Origin: Amaurobius ferox
Taxonomy: Eukaryota; Arthropoda; Arachnida; Araneae; Amaurobiidae
Direction: 5' to 3'
NCBI GenBank assembly: GCA_951213105.1
Contig: OX578152.1
Span: 99,529,068-99,593,067, forward strand
Length of the DNA: 64,000 nucleotides
In this document: positions 1-12,298 of the stretch, piece by piece
Layout: each line of letters begins with the position of its first letter
How positions within the stretch are numbered: the stretch's first letter is position 1
Notes under the pieces: generated by a model
The model's input: the letters and a program-made list of their open reading frames with translations, nothing else
Told to the model about the DNA's origin: nothing
Databases searched by the model: none
Translations under genes and position numbers: made by a program

Positions 1-240
1 TATTACATCTTAGAGATGTTTAAACCAGGCAATTTATATTTCAATGCCTTTATTTGAATGAAGTTCATTTTTTGCGATAAAGTTTTAAGTTTTCAAATAT
101 AATAAATTAATGTAGTATTGTGATAATTCGAATAATATTACCGAGGAATGTATCACATTTTAGAGATGTTTATATAAATTTGCATTGAAGTTGGAAAGTG
201 TTTCATAATCAATGTTTTATGCATGATTGATCTTTCTTGT
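1..240 (-). repeat. HPE repeat copy A, cut by window edge
   Basis: This is the 5'-end portion, on the minus strand, of a repeat seen at least nine more times in the window. It ends with the family's terminal hairpin: ATCAAT and ATTGAT arms around a GCATG loop, then TTTCTTGT. Two internal blocks containing CCGAGGAATGTATC and TTAGAGATGTTTA are diagnostic. The rest lies outside the window. Confidence 0.85.
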
Positions 241-242
241 CT

Positions 243-1357
243 AAATAATGATATGGATGTCAGTCCACAAGAAAAATTCATTAGGTTACGTGGATTCATT
301 TATCTGCATCCTCGTGCAATTCGAAATCAATTTTCTATAAGTTTGACGCTAGCTGTGTGTGCCGTCACAAAAGTGCATAAAATTGCAACATATAGCAATT
401 TTCCATGTTGTCAGTGCAGGTTGTTCAAATACGATGAGCCAATGCCGATGAGCTTTAATGTGAACGAAAACGGTTCACTAGTTGCTAAATTGAGGACATT
501 ATTTTAAATCATCACTTTCTCTCTTTTTTTTTCCACGGTATATCCATTACCGTATGACTTTTCATTACCCTAAAGTATTTTCTATGTAAACAATACACAA
601 TGACTTCCACACACCCTTTGGCACTTCTAGCAAGTGCAAAATATGTGCTGTTCTTAAAATTAGAAAACATAGTAAGATAATAAACAAGCAAACAAAAATA
701 CAACTTGCCATTTTATTTATATACATAATATAACGATATTACAATGATACAATTGCTTCTTTGTAAACTACCTCGCTGTGGCTAAAAAAAATATATGCAA
801 ATGTAGAGTAGTAATATGACAATCGATAATAATAATAACAAAATTCAAATAAAAGAAACAACATTTTCATACTTTTTATATTGTCAGCAGATAAAATGTT
901 TTTTTTTTCATTTATTAATGTAAAAAGTTTACTAATGTAAAACACTGTCTGCAGATAAAACTTTTTTTTCTTTTGTTAATGTAGAAAGTTTTCATAATTT
1001 TAAACATAAAGGCATAAAGATCGGCTTACGTTATCGGATTTTGAATTGGTTAAAAAAACGATTAGGTCACGTTAGTTTGGATATTCAAATATAACGATTG
1101 GATTCTGATTGTTGAGGCTTGTATAATGATGGGGTCACGCTCAAATTGGGAAAACAGTCTAAAGGACACGAAGACAGACGGACGTCTAAATTTTTAGTGG
1201 AACCGTACCAATAGAGAGCCATCAAATTTTCAGGAAAGGAGGTGCAGCCGTTCCCCATTGAGGATGAAATAAATAAATGTATTTTCAAATTCATTTATAT
1301 AGATGTAAGAATTTACAAAGAAAAAAGAAATACATTTAAACAGAAAACTCAAATATT
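243..1357. other. AT-rich spacer, no gene seen
   Basis: Short open frames here are not conserved and match nothing I recognise. The part near 1085-1294 has more balanced composition and may be an old transposon scrap, but no motif supports that. Confidence 0.5.
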
Positions 1358-2655
1358 AACAAGATAGATCAATCATGCATAAAGCATTAATTGTGAAACA
1401 CTTTCCATCTTCAATGCAATTTTTTTAAACATCTCTAAAAAACGATACATTCCTCGGTAATATTTTTGAAATTGCCACAATACTATATTAATTTATTATA
1501 CTTGAAATCATAAAACATCATCGAAAAAAAAATGAACTTCATTCAAATGACGGCATTGAAATAAAAATTGTCTCGTTTAAACATCTCTAAAATGCGATAC
1601 ATTCCTCGGTAATATTTTCAAAATTATCATAATACTACAAAATTTTATTATTTTTGAAAACTTCATCGAAAACAAATGAAATTTATTCAAATGACGTCAT
1701 CGAAATATAACACGCCTGGCTCTGTCTATAAAAGCCGCATTTCATTCATAAAAATTTTTCATTCATTTCATTCATCACAATACTATAATAATTTATTTTA
1801 TTAAAAAAATTAAGACCATGGATGTACAAGTAATTTAACTCTATGCTTAAAACTTCATCGAAAAATATTTTGCTTCTCTACGTAAATTCATTGAATGTTT
1901 CATTCATTTCAGCTATATTGCAGAGTCCATGAGTTAAATAATTTTGCATTAAAGAAATGAAGCAATTCTTATACAACTCATTCTACATCTTTTGGTATTT
2001 ACATTTTCCATAAGTGAAAAGTAGGCTTCGTTGTAGAAATAATCAAAGTTGGACGATCTTTTAAACTCAACTATATTGCAATTGCGTTGTTCCGATATGT
2101 AGATGCACAGAATTTAAGCAAAAATTAAGCGGTTTTAAGACGGGTGCAACACTAAATTTGAATTGAAAAGAACTTTAAAAATCACGATTTTGAGACAAGA
2201 TGGTTACCATATATCATTTTGAAGTGGGTCACGTGATCTTTTCATATCATGGTCACGTGATCGCTTCATATAAGAGGTGTAATTATTATTTTAATTTTTA
2301 TTTTAAAAAACTACTGAATATATTTTGCTGAATTTTTTTTTATATATTTTACGGAACAATTTGAATATTACCTAAAATTTTCGAAGCAATTTGTGAATTT
2401 TAAATACGCTTACAAAATGTTTGAAAAATTAGGTCCCATAGGGTTCAATGTATTTCATTTTTTCAACCCGGGTTCAATCTAGAACTAATTGGGTGATATT
2501 CTTCATTTGTATTCCCATAGGTCCCACAGACCGTCTGAACCACATACTAAAATTTCTTGTTTATAAAGTCATTTTTACGGCAGTTATCGTGCTAACGGAC
2601 AGACAGACAGAAATAACAAAGTCATAAACACTCTTCAACTTTGTTGTAAAGTGTT
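1358..2655 (+). repeat. HPE repeat copy B
   Basis: A near full-length plus-strand copy. It starts with AACAAGATAGATCAATCATG and ends in the palindrome AACACTCTTCAAC/GTTGTAAAGTGTT. Internally it has a TATA box (1727-1734), an ATG after GACC, a GTAATT donor, a TTTCAG acceptor at 1907-1912, a TCACGTGA palindrome and a GACAGACA run. The second exon frame (1913-2017) has the same register as other copies but one internal TGA. No transposase is encoded, so it is presumably non-autonomous. Confidence 0.85.
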
Positions 2656-2680
2656 AAAAAAGAAAGGTGGCCAAGAAATA

Positions 2681-3676
2681 AACAAGAAAGATCAATCATG
2701 CATAAGCATTGATTACGACACACTTTCAAACTGAAATGCAATTTCATTTAATGCAATTTCATTCATATATCTTGTATTCCAGACTCCAGAGCTAAATAAT
2801 TTTGTGTGAAAAAAGTTCAGCAATTCTTATGTAACTCACCTTAGAATCGCTTGAGATATTTGCATTCTACATAAGTTAAAATTAGGCTCCGTTGAATAAA
2901 TAATAAAAGTTTAGGCATCATTTAAAATCACAACTATTGTAATTGCGTAGGCACGGAATTTAGACACAGATAATACACAGATACACAGATAATATATATG
3001 TGTGTGTTTCTAAAACTTTCGAAGCAATTTATGAATTTTAAATCCGCTCAAAAAATGATTGAAACATTAGGTCCCTTAGGGTTCGATGTATTTCATTTTT
3101 CCAACCCGGGTTCAATCCAAAACTAATTGAGTGATGTTATCCATTTATATTCCCATAGATCCCACAGAACGTCTGAACAACATACTAAAATTTCATTTTG
3201 ATAAAGTCATTATTACGGCAGTTATCGTGCTAAAGGACAGACGACAGACAGATAGTTAGACAGACAGACAGACAGACAGAATGAATGAACAAAGTCATAA
3301 ACACTTTTCAACTATGTTGTAAATTGTTAAAAACTACTGAATATATTTTGTTGAAATTTTTTTTTATATATTTCATGGAATAATTTGAATATTTCCTAAA
3401 ACTTTCAAAGGAATTTGGGAATTTTAAATTTGCTTAAAAAATGTTTGAAAAATTAGGCCCCATAGGGTTCAATGTATTTCATTTTTCCAACCCGGGTTCA
3501 ATCCAAAACTAATTGGATGATGTTATCTATTTATATTCCCATAGGTCCCACAGACCGTCTAAACAACATACTTAAATTTCATTTTGATAAGGTCATTTTT
3601 ACGGCAGTTATCGTGCTAACGGACAGACAGAGAGACAGAATGAACAAAGTCATAAACACTTTTCAACTATGTTGTA
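2681..3676 (+). repeat. HPE repeat copy C with duplicated 3' half
   Basis: It begins with the canonical AACAAGAAAGATCAATCATG end, is internally deleted and diverged over the short-ORF region, and reaches a first 3' palindrome near 3333. A second 3' half (3334-3676) follows directly and ends at another palindrome. This suggests unequal exchange between copies or insertion into a resident copy. A frame from 3472 encodes the family's second shared ORF, rich in TDRQ from the GACA run. Confidence 0.75.
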
Positions 3677-4052
3677 AAATATTAACAAGAAAGATCAATC
3701 ATGCTTAAAGCATTGATTATGAAACACTTTCCAACTTCAATGCAATTTTATTTAAACATGTCTAAAATGCAATACATTCCTCGGTAATATTTTAAAACTT
3801 ATCACAATACTACATTAATTTATTATATTTGAAACCTTAAACCTTCATCGAAAAAAATTAACTTCATTCAAATGACGGCATTAAAATATAAATTGCCTGG
3901 TTTAAACATCTCTAAAATGTGATACATTCCTCGGTAATAATTTTAGAATTATCATAATACTACGATAATTTATTATATTTGAAAACTTCATCGAAAACAA
4001 CTGAAATCCATTCAAATGACGTCATAGAAAAAATAACACGCCTGGTTCTCTC

Positions 4053-4060
4053 TATAAAAG
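4053..4060 (+). promoter_or_regulatory. TATA box of HPE copy D
   Basis: TATAAAAG lies 85 bases before a GACCATGG start context. The same octamer is in the same place in copies B, E, F and H (F and H on the minus strand as CTTTTATA), so it is a shared feature of the family. That it drives transcription is inference. Confidence 0.5.
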
Positions 4061-4144
4061 CAACATTTCATTCATAAATAATTCCCCCATTCATGTCATT
4101 CATCACAATACTATAATAATTTATATTATTTAAAAATTAAGACC

Positions 4145-4339
4145 ATGGAGCTACAAGTAAGTAAAACTCTATGCGTAAAACTTCATCGAAAATTATCGTC
4201 CTCTTTCTAAAATCAATGAATATTTCATTCATATCAGCCATGCAGACTCCATGGACTAAATGATTTTGTGTTAAAGAATTACAGCGATTCTAATACAACT
4301 CATTCTACATATTTTGCTGTTTACATTTTACATAGGTGA
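4145..4339 (+). CDS. spliced 37-residue ORF in HPE copy D (hypothetical)
   Basis: Exon 1 (4145-4156) encodes only MELQ and is followed by a perfect GTAAGT donor at 4157. An 81-base intron ends in TTCATATCAG at 4237. Exon 2 (4238-4339) has 34 codons including the stop and begins PCRLHGLND. Exon 2 is also exactly 102 bases in copies E, F and H, and 105 bases in B and J through one extra codon, so the frame survives indels. The peptide resembles no family I know and shows no signal peptide or membrane segment. It could be a real micro-protein of the repeat, the 5' end of a longer lost gene, or a frame preserved only because the copies are young. Splicing is predicted, not observed. Confidence 0.35.
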
Positions 4340-4918
4340 AAAATAGGCTTAATAGTAGAAATAATCAAATTTGTATGAGCATTTAAACTGAAATATATTG
4401 TCATTGCGTTGTTAAAGTATGTAGATGCACAGAATTTAGGCCAAAATAAAGTAGTTTTAGGATGGATACAACACTCAATATGAATTAGAAAGAACTTTAA
4501 AAATCACGATTTTGAGACAAGATGGATGCCATATATCATTTTGAAGTGGGTCATGTGATCGTTTCATATCATGGACACGTGATCGCTTCATATAAGAGGT
4601 GTTATTATTATTTTAATTTTTATTTAAAAAACTACTGAATATATTTCGGTGAATTTTTTTTTATATATTTTATGGAACAATTTGAATACTGCCTAAAATT
4701 TTCGAAGCAATTTGTGAATTTTAAATCCGCTTAAAAAATGCTTGAAAAATTAGGTCCCATAGGGCTCAATGTATTCCATTTTTTCAACCCGGGTTCAATC
4801 CAAAACTAATTGGGTGATATTATTCATTTATATTCCCATAGGTCCTATAGACCGTCTGAACAACATACTAAAATTTCATTTTGATTAAGTCATTTTTACG
4901 GCAGTTATCGTGCTAACG

Positions 4919-4956
<38 letters not shown>

Positions 4957-5147
4957 ATGAACAAAGTCATAAACACTTTTCAACTTTGTTGTAAAGTGTT
5001 AAAAAATTGAAATGTTTTAATCGAAAATTCGCTGGGAGAGAAACTTTCGAAAAACACCGTTCAAAATATTAAACTCTTGAAATTATTTTTATATATTCAT
5101 AACCTGGACCCTATTTCCTACAAAATAAGTAAAATTATTTACATTTT

Positions 5148-5493
5148 TAACATTTTACAACATAGTTGAAAAGTGTTTATGACTTTGTTTATTCATTCTG
5201 TCTGTCCGTTGGCACGATAATTGCCGTAAAAATGACTTTATCAAAATGAAATTTTAGTATGTTGTTCAAACGGTCTGTAGGACCTATGGGAATATAAATG
5301 AATAATATCACCCAATTAGTTTTGGATTGAACCCGGGCTGAAAAAAATGAAATACATTGAACCCTATGGGACCTAATTTTTCAAACATTTTTAGGCGAAT
5401 TTAAAATTCACAAATTGCTTCGAAAGTTAGAGGAAATATTCAAATTATTCCATTAAAAATATGAAAAAAGTTTCAGCAAAATATATTCGGTAG
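5148..5493 (-). repeat. HPE 3'-half fragment
   Basis: A minus-strand partial copy running from the AACATTTTACAACATAGTTG end palindrome through the GACA region to the ATATATTC.GTAGTTTTT block. It is directly followed by a more complete copy in the same orientation, mirroring the duplicated half in copy C. Confidence 0.75.
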
Positions 5494-5498
5494 TTTTT

Positions 5499-6730
5499 AA
5501 CACTTTACAAGAAAGTTGAAAAGTGTTTATGACTTTGTTTATTCTGCCTGTCTATCTGTCCGTTAGCACGATAACTGCCGTAAAAATGACTTAATCAAAA
5601 GGAAATTGTAATATGTTGTTCAGACGGTCTGTAGGACCAATGGGATTATAAATGAATAATATCACCCAATTAGTTTTGGATTGAACCCGGGTTGAAAAAA
5701 ATGAAATATATTGAACCCTACGGAACCTAATTTTTCAAACATTTTTTAAGCGGATTTAAAATTCACAAATTGCTTCGCAAATTTTAGGTAATATTCAAAT
5801 TGTTCCATAAAATATATAAAAAAAAATTCAGCAAAATATATTCAGTAGTTTTTTTAAATAAAAATTAAAATAATAATTACACCTCTTATATGAAGCGATC
5901 ACGTGACCATGATATGAAAAGATCACGTGACCCACTTCAAAATGATATATGGCAACCATCTTGTCTCAAAATCGTGATTTTTAAAGTTCTTTTTAATTCA
6001 TATTGAGTGCTGTACCCGTCCTAAAACCACTTTATTTTTGCTTAAATTCTGTGCATCTACATACTAAAACAACGCAATTACAATATATTTGAGTTTAAAT
6101 GATCATCCAAATTTGATTATTTCTACAACGAAGCCTATTTTTCACTTATGTAAAATGTAAACAGCAAAATGTGTAGAATGAGTTGTATTGGAATTGCTGT
6201 ATTTCTTTAGCACAAAATTATTCAGCTCATGGAGTCTGCATAGCTGATATGAATAAAATATTCATTGATTTTACAGAGAGAAGGACGATTTTTTTGATGA
6301 AGTTTTATGCATAGAGTTTAATTACTTGTAGCTCCATGGTCTTAATTTTTAAATAAAATAAATTATTATAGTATTGTGGTGAATGAAATTAATGGGAAAT
6401 TGTTTGTGAATGAAGTGCTGCTTTTATAGATAGCGTCAGGCGTGTTATTTTTTCAATGACGTCATTTGAATGAATTTCAGTTGTATTCGATGAAGTTTTC
6501 AAATATAATAAATTATCGTAGTATTATGATAATACTAAAATTATTACCAAGCAATGTATCGCATTTTAGAGATGCTTAAATCAGGCAATTATATTTCAAT
6601 GCCGTCATTTGAATGAAGTTCATTTTTTTCGATGAAGGTTTAACTTTTTAAATATAATAAATTAATGCAATATTGTGATAAGTGTTAATATATTACCGAG
6701 GAATGTATTGCATTTTAGAGATGTTTAAGT
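5499..6730 (-). repeat. HPE repeat copy E
   Basis: A minus-strand copy with the 3' palindrome at 5499, GATCACGTGACC palindromes at about 5898-5930, the short-ORF cassette at 6142-6337 and the TATA box near 6422-6428. It stops in the GAGATGTTTAA block, so the terminal hairpin end is missing. Confidence 0.85.
6142..6337 (-). CDS. spliced short ORF in HPE copy E (hypothetical)
   Basis: The ATG is at 6337 with exon 1 MELQ, a GTAATT donor and an acceptor CAG at 6246-6244. Exon 2 (6243-6142) is again 102 bases, begins LCRLHELNN and ends with a lysine before TGA. Differences from copy D are mostly single substitutions (P/L, G/E, D/N, N/K, Y/H, R/K) without frame loss. The same reservations apply as for copy D. 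Confidence 0.33.
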
Positions 6731-6754
6731 AAAATTGTCAAAATAAGTAAAATA

Positions 6755-7060
6755 GTCATTTATCTGCTGTAAGAATAACTTATTTCTTCGTCCATAACGC
6801 TTGACGAGATTTTGGCGACGAATTTGGCGGAATGTCGCCAACTTGGCGACTTTTTGAAATGTTGCCAAATTAACGAAAATCTCGCCAAATGGATAAAAAT
6901 GACGCTAAATCAATGAAAATGACGACCAATTTTCGAAAATTCAATATCTTGGAAAAAATATTAGTATCTACTATAAGAAAAACCTATTTTTTTTACTGTA
7001 AAAGTACATTCATTACATTATATAAAGAAAGTCATGTGTTGCCCACATCAGATTTTTTGA
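6755..7060 (+). repeat. TGE repeat, 3' module only
   Basis: This stretch has the GGCGACATTT-type repeats (CGCCAA, GACGAAAAT motifs in series) and ends GTCATGTGTTGCCCACATCAG followed by T-rich sequence. The same module recurs at 8958-9311, 12021-12460 and reversed at about 50500-51335. Confidence 0.75.
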
Positions 7061-7215
7061 ATTAGAACAATGTTTGACGGTATATAAAAAAAAAATTAGT
7101 ATCATGGTATTATGTGAGAATAAAGTTCACGCTTCAGAGTAACATTGACTAATTTAAACTCGATAAGAGTGCGTGATGAGTTAACTTTTATGTTGCAATC
7201 AATTTCTTCTCTTTT

Positions 7216-7245
7216 TCTATCTATCTATCTATCTATCTATCTCTC
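7216..7245. repeat. TCTA microsatellite
   Basis: Six or so perfect CTAT units followed by CTCTCTC. Confidence 0.9.
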
Positions 7246-7849
7246 TCATTTTTCTTTTTTTATTATTCAGGCCATCCAGTTCACCCAAAGCGTACATAGC
7301 AGTTACAAGTGACGGCCGTGAAGAAAATGTCGATTTGTTTGGTATATTAAGGTAATATTAAAAAAAAAGATAAAAAAAATATTAATTTAGCACGCAATAT
7401 ACAATGTTTCTAGAAAACTCCATAAGTATCTCAATAATTCTTTTAAGGAAAAATCCAGTTCATGATTATACACGTTAAATCCATTTACAGTAAAATGACC
7501 ATGCTCGATCAAATAAAAGTGATTGCAGCATCCTCAGCGGAGAATTAAAAATCTTATGTGGGCAGCACATGACTTTCTCTGCAGACTTATATTTCCGCTC
7601 TCTTTATTTTAATTAAATTTAAGTCACTTTAAATTCAATTTTCGTTCTCATTTGGTAACTGGACTTATTTTCAAATTTCAAAGGGGGCGTAGAGAAAATA
7701 CGAAAAAACTAAAATATCTTGAGAACAGCTAGTCCCAGTGTAATGGGGTTGATCTTATTCTTTTCATCGTTAAACATTACGTATAAAACAAGCATTTAAT
7801 GGATATATTTGAGCATACGTGTTTTCAGTTCAGATTTTACGATTTTTGC

Positions 7850-8250
7850 TGGCCATTTCGCAAAAAAAGGTAGGTTACCTTTTTCTGAATCGTACCAAAA
7901 TCTAATCAGCACCAGTGTGACCCACAAACGACTTATCTACCGAATTTTGTGAAATTCGGTCGATTAGTTTTTCAGTTATAGTGGATACAGGCAATTTTTG
8001 CGGGCCATTTCGCAAGAAAAGGCGGGTTCTTTTATCCCGAATCGTACCCAAAACTAATCAGCACCAGAGTCGCCTGTCAGAGGAAAAGAACCTGCCTTTT
8101 TTTTGTGAAATGGCCCGCAAAATTCGATGTTAAAACTTTACTAAAACACTAATTAGCTAAATTTCATAAAATTTGGTAGATAAGTCACTTGTGGGATACC
8201 CTGGTGCTGAATAGATATTGGTAAGATTCGAAAAAGTAGAACCTGCCGCA
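7850..8250. repeat. foldback (inverted repeat)
   Basis: The left arm contains GGCCATTTCGCAAAAAAAGG and CAAAATCTAATCAGCACC. The right arm carries their diverged inverse (GGTGCTGAATAGATATTGGTA, CGAAAAAGTAGAACCTGCC). A second nested pair (CGGGCCATTTCGC / GAAATGGCCCGC) lies at about 8007-8119. It is non-coding. Confidence 0.6.
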
Positions 8251-8329
8251 ACAAAAAAGTAAAACCTGTAAATCATGTGCTGCTCACATCAGACATTTTT
8301 ACTTTCCTTATATACATAATGCATAAGAA

Positions 8330-9311
8330 AAGCATTGTGACGGAGTCGAAAATTCGAATTCGAGTTTTCGACGGGAGAGTAAGTTTCAAGCATCCCTGAT
8401 CACGAATCGAACATTTTTGAGGTGATGTCTGTCTGTGTGTGTGTGAAAGTATGTGTGAGTGTGTGTGTGGGTATGTGAAAGTATGTGTGTGTGTCAGTGA
8501 GTCCGTGGAGATGACATCTCACGAACTAATGGAGTAATTCGAATGAAATTTGGTACAAAAATCACAATCTGTGAATATTGGAAGACAATTGTTTTTAAAC
8601 ACAATCGAATATCCAGAACTCCCCTAAATTTTTGAGTGAAATTTTGAAAAAAACATCAAAAAATCAAAACCTTTAATAAAGTTACGCAAATAGACATTTC
8701 TTATGTAATTTTTCCTTAGAAAACGATTGACACAAACTGTAGACCGCTAGCATGAACCGTTCTCGAGATATTGCACATTTTTCAAATAAATTTTTCAAAA
8801 AATCGAGTAAAATGAAAAAAATATTAACTCTTAAGAAACATGTTCACTTTTCATATGTAATACCATGTCATAAATTGGGTGACATCATTCTCGTGGATCT
8901 AGCTCGTTCCATTCATGAAAAATGATACTTTGAGTAATACTTTTGTATTTGAACGCTAATAGTCATTTATCTACTGTAAGAATAACTTATTTCTCCGTCC
9001 ATAAGCTTGGCGAGATCTTGGTGACGAATTTGGTGAAATGTCGCCAACTGGGCGACTTTTTAATTGTTGCCAAATTAACGAAAATCTCGCCAAATGGATA
9101 AAAATGACGCTACATCAATGAAAATGACGACTAATTGAAGAAAATTCAAGATCTTGGAAAGAATATAAGTAAAATGACGACTAATTGAAGAAAATTCAAG
9201 ATCTTGGAAAGAATATAAGTATCTACTATAAGAATAACATTTTTTTAACTGTAAAAGTAGTAAATTCATTGCATTATATAAGGAAAGTCATGTACTGCCC
9301 ACTTCAGATTT
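8330..9311 (+). repeat. TGE repeat copy 1
   Basis: A full copy of the second repeat family. Its order is: a palindromic CTTTCCTTATATACATAATG start, TCGAAAATTCGAATTCGAG, a TG-rich microsatellite at about 8430-8510, a body with CACGAACTAATGGAG and CTCGAGATATTGCACATTTTT, the CGCCAA/GACGAAAAT series and a terminal CATGTACTGCCCACTTCAG. It is non-coding. A 58-base block (AAAATGACGACTAATTGAAG and following) is tandemly duplicated at 9120-9218. Confidence 0.75.
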
Positions 9312-9820
9312 TTTTTATCTATATGCATATTATAATGTACAGGAAACGTGTTGCGTCAGATTCGAGTTTTTGATGAAAGTACGCATTTTGAGTATATTTG
9401 AAAATTTGAAAACGAATCGAATGTTTCTGAGGCGATATCTGTGCACATATATTTGTTGATCAGCATGTATATGCGTGCAGAGCTGCCAACCAAACCGATT
9501 TTACGGGAGCATTTTCGACTTAGGATTAAGGAATTTGGCTAAAGTAAGTAAAATACGTTTAATTTTTCATATCTATAATATATATAAATTCATTATCTAT
9601 AATGTATTTAGAGCTGGTTTTGAAATATCGAGGAATGATTATTTTGATACTTTCAGAAGAACTGTTTCTAAATTTAAATTTTTAGTTTTCAGAACATAGA
9701 TTAAATTTTTATGGGGTTTGTTATATATTTATAAGCTAAATAAATAATAATTTTTCTTGATTTGTATTTTATTTCCCCACTGATCTTGGATCAAATAGGT
9801 GTTTAAGGTTTTCCTTTTTT
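9312..9820. other. AT-rich spacer
   Basis: No gene signal. A short stretch at 9340-9440 is a diverged scrap of the TGE start. Confidence 0.5.
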
Positions 9821-11116
9821 AACACTTTACAACAAAGTTGAAAAGTGTTTATAACTTTGTTCATTCTGTCTGTCTGTCTGTCCGTTAGCACGATAACTGC
9901 CGTAAAAATGACTTAATCAAAATGAAATTTTAATATGTTGTTCAGACGGTATGTAGGACCTATGGGAATATAAATGAATAATGTCACCCAATTAGTTTTG
10001 GATTGAACCCAGGTTGAAAAAATGAAATACATTGAGCCCTGTGGGTCCTAATTTTTCAAACATTTTTTAAGCGGATTTAAAATTCACAAATCGCTTCGAA
10101 AATTTTAGGTAATATTCAAATTATTCCATGAAATATATAAAAAAAATTTCAGCAAAATATATTCAGTAGTTTTTTAAATAAAAATTAAAATAATAATTAC
10201 ACCTCTTATATGAAGCGATCACGTGACCATGATATGAATAGATCACGTGTCCCACTTCAAAATGAAATATGGCATCCATCTTGTCTCAAAATCGTGATTT
10301 TCAAAGTTCTTTTTCATTCATATTGAGTGTTGTATTCGTCCTAAAACCGCTTTATTTTTGCTTAAATTCTGTGCATTTACATACTGAAACAACGCAATTA
10401 CAATATATTTGAGTTTAAATGATCATCCAAATTTGATTATTTCTACAACGAAGCCTATTTTTCACTTATGTAAAATGTAAACAGCAAAATGTGTAGAATG
10501 AGTTGTATTGGAATTGCTGTATTTCTTTAACAAAAAATTATTCAGCTCATGGAGTCTGCATAGCTGATATGAATAAAATATTCATTGATTTCACAGAGAG
10601 AAGGACGATTTTTTTGATCAAGTTTTAAGCATAGAGTTTAATTACTTGTAGCTCTGGTCTTAAGTTTTTAAATAAAATAAATTATTTTAGTACTGTGGTG
10701 AATGACATGAATGGGAAAATATTTATGAATGAAATGCTGCTTTTATAGAGAGAGCCAGACGTGTTATTTTTTCAATGACGTCATTTGAATGAATTTCAGT
10801 TGTTTTCGATGAAGTTTTCAAATGTAATAAATTATTGTAGTATTATGATAATTTTAAAAATATTTCCGAGGAATGTATCGTATTTTAGAGATGTTTGAAC
10901 CAGGCAATTTATATTTCAATGCCGTCATTTGAATGAAGTTCATTTTTTCCTATGAAGGTTTAAGTTTTCAAATATAATAAATTAATGTAGTATTGTGATA
11001 AGCTTTAAAATATTACTGAGGAAAGTATTGCATTTTAGAGATTTTTAAATAAAATTGCATTGAAGTTGGAAAGTGTTTCATAATCAGTGCTTTAGGCATG
11101 ATTGATCTTTCTTGTT
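9821..11116 (-). repeat. HPE repeat copy F
   Basis: A full-length minus-strand copy bounded by AACACTTTACAACAAAGTTG and GATTGATCTTTCTTGTT. Exon 2 of the short ORF (10563-10462) is 102 bases and open, but exon 1 has lost its ATG (GACCAGAGCTAC instead of GACCATGGAGCTAC). This copy could therefore not make the peptide from the usual start. Confidence 0.88.
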
Positions 11117-11476
11117 AAACATCTTTAAAGTCCAACTGTCTTACATGCTTTTCCCACAAAGGTCATAAATTTCTTAAACTAAATATATATGTCATAAAAA
11201 ATTAGAATTTTTGACTTATGTGCTTTGACCCGTCACCTCTAGATATATATCTTTCACATCTATAATATATATATTTTCATATATATAAATTCATTATCTT
11301 TAATACTAATACATAGTTCGTTTCTTCATATCTCTAATGAAATTTATTATTATTTTCCTTATATACGTAATGTACAAGGAAAGTATTCTGACGGGGTCGA
11401 AAATTCGAATTCGAGTTTTCGACGGGAGAGCACATTTCAAGCATCCCTGGTCACGTATCAAACATTTTTGAGGTGA

Positions 11477-11478
<2 letters not shown>

Positions 11479-11560
<82 letters not shown>
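11479..11560. repeat. TG microsatellite
   Basis: About 40 uninterrupted TG units inside TGE copy 2. The apparent His/Thr-repeat frame on the minus strand is an artefact of this run. Confidence 0.95.
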
Positions 11561-11562
<2 letters not shown>

Positions 11563-12192
11563 TCTTTGGAGACGATATCTCACGAACAAATAGAGCGATT
11601 CGAATGAAATTTGGTACAAAAATCACTGTCTGTGACTACTGGAAGCCTATTGCTTTTAAACGTAATTGAATGTTCAGAACCCCCCCAAATTTTCGAGTCA
11701 AATTTCGATAAAATCATCAAAAAACCAAAATCTTTAATAAAGTTTTGCAAATAGACTTTTTTTGTGTAATTTTTCCTTAGAAAACGATTGACATAAACTT
11801 TAGAACGCTAGCATGAACCGTTCTCGAGATATTGCACATTTTTTAAATAAATTTATTAAAAAATCCCATAAATTAAAAAAAAATATTAACTGTTGAGAAA
11901 CATGTTCACTTTTCATGTGTAATATCATGCGATAAATTTGGAGACATCATTCTCGTGGATCTAGCTCGTTCCATTTATGAGAAAAGATACTTTGAGTAAT
12001 ACTTTTGTATTTGAACGCAAATTGTTATTTATCTGCTATAAGAATAACTTATTTCTCCGTCCATAACTCCTGACGAGATTTTGGAGCCGAAATTGGCGAC
12101 TTTTTTAAATGTTGCCAAATTAACGAAAATCCCGCCAAATGGATAAAAATGACACTAAATCAATGAAAATGACGACTATTTGACGAAAATTC

Positions 12193-12298
12193 AATATCTT
12201 GTAGACTATAAATATTGTAGTCTACAAGACTGTAGTCTACAAGACTGTAGTCTACAAATATTGTAGTCTACAAGACTGTAAATATTGTAGTCTACAAG
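12193..12298. repeat. palindromic minisatellite
   Basis: About five units of TTGTAGTCTACAAGACTG alternating with TTGTAGTCTACAAATA. The core TTGTAGTCTACAA is a near-perfect palindrome, so the array can fold into several hairpins. Confidence 0.85.

Larger units (their letters stand above)
3684..5000 (+). repeat. HPE repeat copy D, best-preserved plus copy
   Basis: A full-length copy. It has the 5' terminal hairpin, TATA box, spliced short-ORF cassette, two CACGTG-type palindromes at about 4553-4583, a GACA microsatellite at 4918-4955 and the 3' palindrome ending GTAAAGTGTT. The next repeat to the right is in the opposite orientation, giving a head-to-head arrangement around 5000-5150. Confidence 0.88.

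Noticed and set aside
4910..4960. CRISPR-like repeat from GACAGACA runs
   Set aside because: A simple tetranucleotide microsatellite inside HPE; no spacers and a eukaryotic setting.
11306..11626. His/Thr-repeat protein on the minus strand
   Set aside because: It is a translation of the TG microsatellite, with no conserved flanks.
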